From: Massospora cicadina
Lineage: Eukaryota > Entomophthoromycota > Entomophthoromycetes > Entomophthorales > Entomophthoraceae
Direction of reading: 5' to 3'
NCBI GenBank assembly: GCA_022478985.1
Contig: JAKSZP010017402.1
Location: 38,523-102,522, forward strand
Length of the DNA stretch: 64,000 nucleotides
A program made the position numbers and the translations under genes. Within the stretch, counting starts at the first letter, position 1. Each line of letters starts with the position of its first letter. Positions 10,851 through 20,812 of this stretch are shown piece by piece. The notes beneath the pieces are model-generated. The model ran no database searches. It was not told where the DNA came from and worked only from the letters and a program-made list of their open reading frames with translations.

Positions 10851-11530
10851 AGATGGATACACTATCCCGCCCATCAAAATGGATGCCATCTGCGATTGCC
10901 AACTATGGCTACCCAAAAGCAGTTGAGAAGTCTCTTGGGCACTACTATATTCCAAAAAATTCTCTCCCACCTTATCCCAGTAAGCCGCCCCACTTTACCC
11001 ACTCACAGGCAAGAATGTCCCATTTTTTGGACGCCAGAGTTCCAGCAGGCATCTGATTCTATTAAAGAAGTGTTCTGGTCACCACCAATCCCCAAGCATG
11101 TGAATCCTTCTTAAGCCATATATTGTAGTGTGTAATGGTCCTTCCGCAGTGGTAGGGATGTCTTGCTCCAGGAGCAAATGGATTGGAACACCCAACCGCT
11201 TATTATTCCCTGTAAGTTTTCATCAACTGAGCAATCCTGGTCTATCTATGAAAGGGGTTGACAGCCGTGGCATGGGCCTTGACCCATTGGCAATATCTTT
11301 TACAGTGTGCTCACCAAAAGTTGACTGTGCGGATTGACCACTAAGCTCTACCATAATTTTACCAAGCCACAAAAATTGGCGCACAATAAGGCCCAGCCCT
11401 ACTGAGACATGTGCAGCTTTAACTTCAAAAATGAATTTGTGAAGTGACGTAAATGTCCTTTCTGATTTTCTAAGCTGCAAATGCCGACATTGCCCACATT
11501 GCCCAGCTGACTCAGATGAGGCGGATCTCA
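10851..11530 (+). pseudogene. RNase H region of B
   Basis: Fragments in several frames match A: TTQKQLRSLLGTTIFQKI near 10905, PTLPTHRQECPIFWTPEFQQASDSI, PPIPKHVNP, then a broken RNase H core with AWALTHWQYLL-like and LIDFLSCKC-like stretches to about 11490. Heavy frameshifting. No catalytic set can be read in one frame. Confidence 0.65.
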
Positions 11531-11556
11531 TCACAATCATTCCCCCAACCCATAAT

Positions 11557-12520
11557 ATGGTCATCAAACCTCCTGTAGTTTCAGCAGCCAACTTAGAACC
11601 AGATGCGCCCTTGCTTTCACAGATCTTTGCAGCGAAAACAAAATGTTTAGAAGAGGTGGAACTTTTGAAGCAGTTGTCCCTCACAACTTCCAAACATTCC
11701 TTTTATTCTCTGACTGAAGGGATCATTCAAAATATGTCACAGGTGTGGGTCCTTCACTCCAACCAAGCTGAAGTAATACTGACTCATCACGATCCCCCAG
11801 CGGTTGATTACCCAGGGAATAAGAAATGGATTAATTTGGTGTAACGCACCTTTAACTGGCCTGACTTGTCCAAGGATGTTCCAGCATGGATCGCTGACTG
11901 TGTGAATTGTGCTTGGGCCAAGTAAACCCTGTCTGGTAGAAATGGTCTTCTTCACCCCTTACAGCAGGAAGAGGGTCTATGAACATTGGTATCCGTGGAC
12001 TTTATTGTTTGTTTTCCCAGCTTCAAGGGGTTCACTGCGGTCATGGTGGTCGTTGACTGCTTCACTAAAGTTTACCTTTTCGTTCCATGTTGCTCTGAAA
12101 TTACCTCTAAAGAAACTCTCGCCTTTTTGTGCGTCATGTATTTTTGATGTTTGGCCTCCCACAGATAATTGTCAGCGACTGCGGGCCCCAATTTACAGTG
12201 CAGTTTTGGAATGCTCTTAGCAATATTGAAGATTACGCCCTGCCGCTCCACTGCATACCATCCACTGTCAGATGGTCAAGCTGAACGAGTAAATCAGATA
12301 TTGGAGCAGTACCTGCGGTGCTACGCTGCTGCTGCTCATGATATCTGGGCTGATAAACTTCCCCTCAATAAGTTTGCATATAATAAGGGAACGCACGCCT
12401 CTGATGAATTTTCCCATATGAAGCCACCTTGTGGGTATAGACTCTCATCCTTGGTTGGTCCATGTCTTTGTCCAGAGGTCCCAACTGCAGCCAACCATGC
12501 TTGGCATGTTCTGGACATAC
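11557..12520 (+). pseudogene. Integrase of B, N-terminal and core part
   Basis: The HHCC part reads VWVLHSNQAEVILTHHDP and IADCVNCAWAK. The core reads VSVDFIV near 11995, AVMVVVDCFTKVYLF and YHPLSDGQAERVNQILEQYLR, with the catalytic Glu kept (AER). The frame runs into DKLPLNKFAYNKGTHASDEF and ends at 12520, where D inserted (HVLDI). It resumes at 31165 as SLIQDNLTKAI. Confidence 0.82.
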
Positions 12521-13901
12521 TGTCAGAAAAGCAGCAAAGTAAGTTTAAACCAGTCTGCCATTCTGTATGACAAAACACTAAATGGTAAGCCCAAATGCCA
12601 GAGCCATGCTGCTTGTATGACGTTGTTTTGAGCTGTAATTGATTCTGCCAGTGAGCGCCAATAGGTCATGAACATTAAAATGAACTCAGCAACGAACCAG
12701 GCTATCATGGCCTCAGGGCCCGCAAGTTTGTGAGTTGGGAAAAATTGAATTGGGTTGGGTGTTTGTGTTTCTTTATAATAAAAAATGAAGTTAGGAAACG
12801 AAATTTTATTGGATTTTAAAAATAGAAAATTAGCCTTCAATTTCTCAGTGTTTATAACTGCTTAAAAAGATGATTGATTTAGGGAATAGCTTAGAAAGAC
12901 TTGGGATCAGGGCCCTCAAGATTTGACCTAAACTGGGAAACTTTGAGAAAAAAAGAAGGAAACGAATTTACTTTGAAATGACTTCAAAATTGTCAGTGGT
13001 GGGCCGAGTCACTGTCAGTCATCCTTGGGTTCCCAAATTACAGTTTTACCACGTTTCTGACTATTAGCATAATGGCGTCTCACCCTAAGGATGATGGGAA
13101 CCTCCTAAGGCCACCCCATGTAGGGGCGGTCCCAAGATGTTTAAATGGGTTTGGGATATCCAACTTGCCCACACCTGATCTCTTGGGCATCCATTCAGCC
13201 AAATGAGATTCATTGAGCAATAGTCATAAATTATGAGGGGAGTTTTTTAGGCTATGGTGACTTTTTCTAATGACTTGACATTAAGAACATTTGTCATAGG
13301 AGGTAAATGCCCGTCAGGATCTGAATCTGATGTGTTCGTGGAAGGTTTTGTATTGTCAATAACATTTCCCAATGGACCAATGCCATTGGCGAGTTTAACC
13401 AAGAATTCGTCCCTAGACACATTCTTTTAAGAGGTACACGCCCATTGGGCTTTGTCCCGAAGGTTTTTGAAGTAGGTTAAACCAATGGCATCTTCCAATG
13501 GCCTGATGCCACTGGAGAATTTCTTCAAGAAATTAACACTTGATTCCCCATTTACTGAACGTGCGTGCCCATCAGGCTTTATTGCCAAGGTTTTGAAGCT
13601 TTTGGACCTTGATTCCAAGGGCTCGTTGCCCTTGACTTTGCAAGAACTTTTCCCATGGGAGTGACAGTTTTTCATTATTTTGGAACAAATTTTCTCAATT
13701 TGATATACTAATTTGGCAGGAGGCAACTGCATGAACAGGTGGTGGAATTTACAAAGGAAGAGCTGCCACCCATCGCTTGTCTACCACATGGGCGAGATCA
13801 CCCTGTGAGACGAGGGGGCAGCAGCCCTTCTTATACCCTTTTTGGTTGTGTAACAGAAATATCGCCCAGTTTAAATGAGGGGATGCTCCCCCAGACTTAC
13901 A
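12521..13901 (-). repeat. 3' LTR of D
   Basis: It aligns with 24180-25526/31129-31164. It contains the stem-loop at 13111-13129 and the conserved block near 13778-13796 (reverse of the A and B block). Its minus-strand start TGTAAGTCTGG directly follows a polypurine tract. Confidence 0.92.
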
Positions 13902-14160
13902 TTACCTTTCCTTTTGCAAAAGAGGGCGCCACCAACGGGGAACTGAGTGAGGGCCACAATTTTGTGGGCCTTGGGCAACTTGATCGCCATTAAGGTAGAA
14001 ATCTTTGGGGGGGGGATGGGGAACATCTGGGTGGGTGGCATGGAAGACTTTAACCAGCTCCAAGCAGTTTGCACAATCTCAGGCCTTAACCCAACTGTTC
14101 TCATAGGCTGGATAGCCTACCATGTTATGAGATATTGGACATATCGCTGAGATTTATGGG
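13902..14160 (-). pseudogene. Chromodomain end of D pol
   Basis: The minus strand reads YENSWVKA, then DCANCLELVKVFHATHPDVPHPPP, the same chromodomain tail as A (DLVDVFHVSHPKAP). A stop and frameshift interrupt it. The polypurine tract of D follows at once. Confidence 0.7.
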
Positions 14161-15130
14161 AAGCCAGAATGCCTTCCACTTCAGTCTCCTCAGCACCCTC
14201 AATCACAACAGGCTCAGGTTCCGAGGGGATTACCCCCTTGAATGGGGACAGCTTGGACACATGGGAGACTGGGTGTTGCTTCCAGTGAGGGTGGTTATTT
14301 CAGACGGAAAGCACCATTACCCAAATCTTCCTCCACCAAGTGGGTACCTGAGCGTTTGTTTACAAACTTATGCAAGGGCACCTCCATCCACAAACGTTGC
14401 ATGTCAAGCATGACATATGAACCTACCTTGATTTTGTGAGCTGGGAGCTGCTTCCAATCTGCAAATTGCCTGTATTAACTTATAGCCTTAGTTAGATGCT
14501 ATAAAGTAAGTTCTGCGGTATTTAAATATGTTGGGAATGGTCAGTGGCGGCTGGTACCTCTGGGAGAAGGCACGGACCAACTGAAAATGAGTGATTGTAC
14601 CCCAAGGTCGTCTCATATGGGGAAAATCCAGCGGAGGCGTGCGTTACATTATTATATGCAAATTGAGTGAGGGGAAGATCACCAGTTCAGATATAATGAG
14701 TGGCAGCAGCATAACAACGCAAATACTGTTCCAGGATCTGATAAACCAGTCCAGTTTGGCCATTGGATTGGGGTTCTGCGGTGAAGCTACAGAGGGTAAT
14801 CTTCAAGATTGCCAAGAGCTCGTTCCAGAATAACGCTGTGAACTGGGGCCTGCAGTCGCTAACAATCTCCTGTTGGAGGTCAAACTTTGAGAACACATGG
14901 CGCACGAAAAGATGAGCAGTGTCCTCAGATTAATAGTGGATGAACAAGGGATGAATAGGGAAAGTCTCATGAAGCGTTCAACAACCATCATCACTGTAAA
15001 CTCATTGAAACTGGAAAGTTCAACAATGAAGTCCACGGATACCAATGTTCATGGACTCTATGCCTGTTGTAAAGGATGAAAAAACCATTTTTGCCATACC
15101 GGTCTGACTTGGTCCATGCACAAGTTATGC
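14161..15130 (-). pseudogene. Integrase of D
   Basis: The core reads VSVDFIVELS (about 15039), VMMVVERFMRLSLF, then in a shifted frame EIVSDCRPQF and EPQSNGQTGLVYQILEQYLRCYAAA. The two Asp are kept, but the catalytic Glu of GQTERVN reads Gly (GQTGLVY). The C-terminal domain continues to 14161 in pieces (GSYVMLDM-like, LHKFVNKRSGTHLV-like). Enzyme dead. Confidence 0.78.
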
Positions 15131-15479
15131 AATCTGCAAACCATGACAGAACATCTTTTGACAAGCCTGCCCAATTATAGGTACGCTTAATTAAGTTGAG
15201 ACATTTCTTTAGCCTGAATGTTTAAGCGCAGGAGGATTGTGATGAGCCTAAATCACTTTGGCTCGAAGGAGGGGAGGAACCAAAACCTGCAACCAAAATT
15301 TATGAGGCTCTCAGCCAGAGAATACAAGGAATGCTTTGAAGCAGGGAGGGACAACTGCTCTAGGAGATCCAACTCTTCCGCACAGGCCATTTGAGTTACC
15401 AAAACCCGGGGAATCAGGGGTGCATCTGGAGCTAAGCCACTGTTGAAACCACAGGAGGGACAATAGATAAGATTTGGGT

Positions 15480-15950
15480 GGAAGGGATGAGTGTTACTAG
15501 ATCCGCCTCGTCTGAGTCTACAGGAAAATGTGTAGGGTTGCGACTTAGAAAGTCAGGAAGGACATTTAAAGCACCTTTTACAAACTATTACTTGAAGTTA
15601 AAGCTACACAAATTCTGGTAGTTTCAGGCCTGCCAATTTTCAAATTCTGTGATTTTGGAAATAAAGAAGGTCTTGGTGTTCTGTAGCACTGTTAACTCAT
15701 GCTGAGCGCCCTACAAGAGATATGCAATGGGTTAAGCCCATGCTACGGCTTCCAACTCCTTATCATAGATGGCCTAAGACTGTTCTGTGGTGGAGAACTT
15801 GCAGGAAAAGCATGCGACCAGATGTTCCAACCCATTGTGCTCTTAAAGCAAGATGGCCTTAACTGCAACGGATGATGAATCACATGCTATGACATAAGGC
15901 TTAGAGGGGTCTGCATGCTTTAGGATGGGGGGTGACAAGAACACCTCTTT
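15480..15950 (-). pseudogene. RNase H of D
   Basis: The minus strand reads CDSSSVAVKAILL, EQS-stop-AIYDKELEAVAWA and NVLPDFLSRNP. Here the last Asp is kept, in contrast to A. At least four stops interrupt the domain. Confidence 0.7.
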
Positions 15951-16790
15951 AATTGACTCAAAGCCTGCTGGTAATTAGGCATCCAATGAAAGGGGACATT
16001 CTTACATGTAGATGAGCGAAGTGGGGCGTCTATCTGGGATAACGCGCGAGAGAATTCTTTCAAGAATATGATGGTGCCCAAGAAGATTCTCAATTGCTTT
16101 TGGGTTGTGGGAGTCAGCCATTTGTGGATGGCGTCCTGCTTGTTAGGGGAATGGCATACCCATCTTTTAAGATTTGATTGCCCAAGAAAGTGACTTCCTC
16201 CCAATAAAACTCACACTTTAAAGGCTTGTTAATAGGCCCTCCTTATGTAAGGAAGCCACTACCGCTTCCAAGTCCTTCACATGTTGTTTGTGAGTGGAGG
16301 AGTGTAACAAGATATAGTCAATGTATCTGACCGTGCAGGTAAACCACAGATCACCCAGAACACTATCAATCATCATCTGGAATGTGGCTGGTGCATTATT
16401 TAGCTCAAAAGGTATCACTTGAGATTTTAAAGTACCTCTCTTTGTACAGATTGCGGTAAGCCATTCCAGACCTTCCTTCACCCAAATATGATTGAAGGCA
16501 TTAACAAGATCGAGTTTAGAAAACACATGCAATTTAACAATTGCTTGCCCAATTGTCTGTTCCAAAGGCATAGGATAGGGATCATGGACTGTGATCTTAT
16601 TAAGGTGACCTTAATCCACACAGGGATGAAAGGAATAATCAGCCCTTTTGGAAAAGCTATGGGAGAGGCAACTAGGGAAGCTTCATTTGGAAAGCCAACC
16701 CTTCTTAAGCATGTCATTCAACCAAACATTGAGGGCAACCTCCTCCTCCGCTGTATGCAGATAAAATGAACAGTTTATGTTCATTACTTG
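15951..16790 (-). pseudogene. Reverse transcriptase of D
   Basis: Motifs in order: SLVASPIAFPKG, VFSKLDLVNAFNHIWV, LNNAPATFQMMID and RYIDYILLHSST. The catalytic IDD has become IDY (Tyr codon at about 16316-16314), removing a metal-binding Asp. The RT thumb follows with the TTQKQLRIFLGTIIFLKEFS block. Several frameshifts. Confidence 0.82.
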
Positions 16791-16904
16791 TACCATAGTC
16801 TTAAACCCTAAGTTGAATTATGTATGTAGGGGAAGAAAGTCTGCCTCCTCAGAGTCAAAAATACATTGCTAATACATCAACGCTTTTTGAAAATCAGAGG
16901 GAGA

Positions 16905-17148
16905 CCTTCAGGGAGACAAGGGAATTAATTGAACTTCAATCTTAAGTTTAGTAAGAGTATCCAGTAAAGGAACCTCGCGCTCCGTCTGACCATTGGAGAA
17001 TGACAGAATATTAGACTCAAGGTGAATCCTTACATGCTGCCAATGCCACCAGACCACACCGGAAATTACTGGGAACACAAGGGTAGGAATTGATAAAGAA
17101 TGATCACAAAAATTAAACTGGTGAACTGATAAAGATACTGGGCGCCTT
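16905..17148 (-). pseudogene. Protease C-terminal part of D
   Basis: It reads VSLSVHQFNFCDHSLSIPTLVFPVISGVVWW, then HVRIHLESNILSFSN, matching A downstream of the protease core. It is the continuation of 23586-23817 after LINE E1; the 17-bp target duplication encodes the shared RRPVS residues. Confidence 0.8.
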
Positions 17149-17195
17149 TTTTTTAGTACTAGATGGTCCCAACCCGAGGGGGGATTCATTGATGT

Positions 17196-18842
17196 TTATT
17201 GAATTACGCCTGGGCTCCTAAGAGCCTGAGGCGAGGGAAGGGGAGGGAGGAGGCATCGAGAAAGGGAGGGGTTTGCGCTCCAGATCCGTGCTGCAGTGAC
17301 AACTGAGCGGGGGAGGGTTGGCAACATAGTGCAGACCTTCAGGGCCATCTCAAAGTGTACCTGAAAGTGGGTGATCATGTGTGGAAGGGTCCACACCTGC
17401 TGGTCAAAGGCAGCACGAAGGAAGGAGTTATGGATGGTCCAGATGGCTGTGGCATAGGCGAGGACACGGAGGGGTCGGTGGCAACCAGGCAATGTCTGCT
17501 CAAACATGAGGTCTTGCATAGGGTGTCCAGACCAGGGCTGAGCATGGAGGAGCGTGTGGGCCTTTGGCCAAAATGCGGCGACACCTGGACAGATGAAAAA
17601 ACGATGGAGGTGGGAGTCAATAGGCTCTGCACAGCGGGGGCAGATTCGGTGCTGGAAGGTAGGGCCAGTCCGGTCCCCTGTCCTGTATGAACAGTGGAGC
17701 ACCCTCCATAAGGTGTTAGACACCTTTGCTGACAGGATGGGGTGATAGACGTCCTTCCACAATTCCTTAATGTCAAATCTCATGGAGGGAGGGAGGAGCT
17801 CAAGGAGTCTTGGGCGGATGGGAGGATGATCTTGGGGGTTGAGGCGAGTTGTGACAACTTGTCCATTGTGCACAATTGCATGGCGACGTGGGCTGAGGCC
17901 AGGGCCTTCCCTTCTGTATGGGAAGGCATGGTGGATCCGCGCGCCTACTCGTTTCAAGGCAAGAAGAGCCTGGTTCCAGTAGGGGGATGAGGATGGTTTC
18001 AGGCGATGGCCTGGGTGGTTTGTGAGCCACTCCCCTAATGAGGTCAGAGATGCTCTAGGAAGACCCAGAGCTGCTGACACTGACTGGCGGAGGGCGGGCG
18101 CCCATTGGGGCATGGGGGTCGCATCCCAGCAGACAATCGGCCATAGGAACTTCAGGAAGATTGTGTTGGCGTGGGATCGCGTGTCCAGAAGCCCTAGGCC
18201 CCCTTCATTGCAGGGTCGGGCAATGGTTGAGAGGGCCATTGGTGGATGGTTTGAGCCCCAGATCCAACAGCGGAGGAGTACATTGAGCCGCGTATAAAAG
18301 GCATCTGTGAATGGGCAGACGTGCGCTAGGAACCAGACTTTGGAGAGGAGGAAGACATTGGCCATCAGAGCTCGACCCTGGTGGGTGATGTGCCGCCTGT
18401 TCCAGCTGGCAATCCTGGAGTTAACTGCTGCGAGGAGCAAGTCCTCATTGTCTTTTAGAGCAACTCCTTGTTGGTTGGTGAGAACGCCCAGGTGACGGAA
18501 GGTACCGCGCACAGGTTCAGTACCAAATGGTGGGGGGAAGGTGGGGGAGCCGACCTGTACAACTGTTGTCTTGGAGGTGTTGACCATGGCGTTGGACGCC
18601 TTGGTGTACCTCTCAATGGTCACAGCAGCGAGGGCAACATCCCCAGGGCAGCCAAATGCAATGGCAGTGTCATCTGCAAATGCCATGGTGCGCGTGGGGG
18701 CTTTAACTGGGACCAGAATCCCTGTTAGCTTGTCCTGTAAGGAGGCCAAGAGGGGGTCAAGGGTGATGTTAAAAAGGACAGGGCTCAGGGGGTCCCCTTG
18801 CCGGAGACCTTGTCCAACTGGTACTGCCACTGTAAAACCCAT
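17196..18842 (-). CDS. LINE E1 ORF2, RT palm to C-terminus (548 codons open)
   Basis: The frame begins in RT block 4 (VGQGLRQGDPLSPVLFNI) and has the catalytic FADD in RTMAFADDTAIAFG. It continues through the thumb (FRHLGVLTN, SRIASWNRRHITHQGRALMA) and a long C-terminal region with a zf-RVT-like finger (C-x2-C ... H-x3-H-x4-C around HRICPRC and LHRFFIC). It ends near 17196, close to the 3' terminus. The upstream half of RT lies in another frame, so this is the 3' piece of a once-single ORF2. The M at 18842 is internal, not a true start. ORF2 performs target-primed reverse transcription. Confidence 0.9.
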   Translation of the reverse strand: MGFTVAVPVGQGLRQGDPLSPVLFNITLDPLLASLQDKLTGILVPVKAPTRTMAFADDTAIAFGCPGDVALAAVTIERYTKASNAMVNTSKTTVVQVGSPTFPPPFGTEPVRGTFRHLGVLTNQQGVALKDNEDLLLAAVNSRIASWNRRHITHQGRALMANVFLLSKVWFLAHVCPFTDAFYTRLNVLLRCWIWGSNHPPMALSTIARPCNEGGLGLLDTRSHANTIFLKFLWPIVCWDATPMPQWAPALRQSVSAALGLPRASLTSLGEWLTNHPGHRLKPSSSPYWNQALLALKRVGARIHHAFPYRREGPGLSPRRHAIVHNGQVVTTRLNPQDHPPIRPRLLELLPPSMRFDIKELWKDVYHPILSAKVSNTLWRVLHCSYRTGDRTGPTFQHRICPRCAEPIDSHLHRFFICPGVAAFWPKAHTLLHAQPWSGHPMQDLMFEQTLPGCHRPLRVLAYATAIWTIHNSFLRAAFDQQVWTLPHMITHFQVHFEMALKVCTMLPTLPRSVVTAARIWSANPSLSRCLLPPLPSPQALRSPGVIQ

Positions 18843-19753
18843 TGGCGCCAGGACTCTGGTGTGGAGCTGGTCGTAGAGCGCTGATTTCCAGCGCCTAGCT
18901 GCGGGGGGAGATGGAAGCGGGCCAGGGAAGCATCAATATACTTCCAGGCCACCTGATCATATGCTTTCTCCATATCCAGGAGAGCCACAAACCCATTCAC
19001 CTTATGAGAGTTAGCAGTCAAAGTCTCGTGAAGGTCATTATAGTTGTCCCATAATGACCTCCTCGAAATAAAACCATGCTGGGATAGGGAGAGGCGAGGT
19101 GACACCCATTTGGTGATGCGGTTGTCCAGAAGCTTCGTGAAGAACTTGTGGTCTGTGTTGATCAATGCTATGGGGCGCCAGTTCGCCAGGTTCTCACGGT
19201 CTGACTTCTTGTGAATGAGGGTCATGATTGAGCCTCTGGAGTCGGGGAGGACCTCGCCATTCACCAAGAGTGCAGCGAAGAGGTCGCGGAGGGTTCTGGC
19301 TATCACTGCAGGTTCCAGAAGGTACACCTCGAAGGGTATTTCATCTGGGCCTGCGGCTTTAAGCCGTGGGGATTTCAGAAGGGTTTCCATCACCTCCTGG
19401 ATGGAAATAGGCGCCAGTAGAGCCTCATCAGCCCGTGGGTCAATGGGCGGCTCTGGAGCCCGCCGCAGGAAGTCTTGGATGTCCGACGGGTCCACCTGGG
19501 AGGCATGGAAGAGGCTGTAGTAGAAGAGGTGTAGTTCCTGCGTGATTTCCTCCTTATCCAAAGTGGTTGTAGTGCCAATCTTCAGTGCAGTAATATCCTG
19601 CGCTGTTGACCGGGCTTTCTGTTTCTGAAAGAAAAAGCGGGTGGGGCGTTCCCATTGAGCATAGTAACGAGATGTTGTAAAGTTTGCTGCCCGTTCTTCC
19701 TGCAGTATGAGCTCCAAGCGGAGTGCTTCCTGCGCCGCTTCCCAGTCTTCCAA
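18785..19753 (-). pseudogene. LINE E1 ORF2, RT fingers and palm (N-terminal part)
   Basis: It reads AAGPDEIPFEVYLL, SIMTLIHKK, LANWRPIALINTDHKFFTKLL, LSQHGFISRRSLWDN and VALLDMEKAYDQVAW, the early RT blocks of Tad/L1-type elements. A one-base frameshift near 18880, after FHLPPQLG, shifts the true continuation to the next frame (18842 onwards). Confidence 0.9.
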
Positions 19754-20746
19754 TTATCTGGGAGAGGGAGAAGGCTGGCAGTTTCGCTCCAGATGTCTGA
19801 TTTTGGCTTCCGCCCTTTTGACTCTGGAGCGAGCTGCAGTCATCTGGGCTTTGGCACAGTTGTAAGCAACGCGGGTGATGCCCTCCTTGGTCACCGCCCA
19901 TCTAGCCTTGTGGTCAAGCAGGTGGGGTGGGGGGAGGTGAGAGTCTCCTGGATGGTCATAGACAGCTTCTCCTTAGTGAAGGGGTTGTTGAGAAGAGCTG
20001 GAGAAACCCTAGGCCAGAACCTACGCGACGGTCTAAGTGTGGTGGTGAGGACAACGGTGAGTGACCTATGATCACTAAGATGGTTGTCACGAGATATGGG
20101 AGAGGAGACGCGGCCAATTAGCAGGGGGCCAATCAGTGCCATATCTATGCGTGACGCTGACTGTAAAGCTCCTCCATCATAGTGGATCCTAGTCATGCAA
20201 CCTAGGACAGACGCGGAGGTTGGAAGCGCATCTATAAAGCCACTCAGGCGAAGGAAATCCTGGAGGCGACTTGATACAGGGCGTTCCTTTGCTGCAGGGG
20301 GTAAGAGTCACAGACGCGACTTATGGTTGTGTTAAAATCTCCTAAGAGGACTGTATTCCGTGGGAGATTGAGTTGGACGAGCTCTTCCAAGAGCCGATTT
20401 TGCTCCTGACCTGCATTAGGCAAGTAGATGCTTGCAGCGAAGAAAGAGAAGTCAGGAGTGGTGAGTTTGGCCAGTATGAGGCGGCCACCTAGATATTATG
20501 AAAAAGAATGGGTTTTAACCCGGGGATTCAAAACAATAAGGGCGGCATGGTTTGTCCAGAAGGAGTTGCCTCCAAACTGTTCATTCCATGCAGATTGTTC
20601 GTGGGGAGGATATGGGGCTCCTGGACAGCAGCGATGTCAATTTGTGCTGACCTGAAGTTGCGGAGGAGGCGGGCACTCCGCTTAAAGCCCCGCAACCCAT
20701 TCGCGTTGATGGATTGCAAGGCCAGGGTGCTGTTATGGGGACTCAT
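19754..20746 (-). pseudogene. LINE E1 ORF2, AP-like endonuclease domain
   Basis: The start is MSPHNSTLALQSINANGL, then IDIAAVQEPHI (metal-binding Glu), ASIYLPNAG, TVLLGDFNTT (Asp and Asn) and, after frameshifts near 20290 and 20490, SRIDMALI and LSDHRSLTV (catalytic Asp-His). All usual exonuclease-endonuclease-phosphatase landmarks are visible. It would nick target DNA. A TAA (19756-19754) separates it from the RT part. Confidence 0.85.
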
Positions 20747-20812
20747 AGCTGTTCCCCTCCATGTCCTGGGGGTTGCCAGCGCTTAAACCTGCTGCTGTGA
20801 AGCGGCTAGTTT

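Noticed and set aside
17355..19520. Several plus-strand open frames of 60-110 codons opposite LINE E1
   Set aside because: They are shadows of the GC-rich minus-strand ORF2, which has clear RT and endonuclease motifs.
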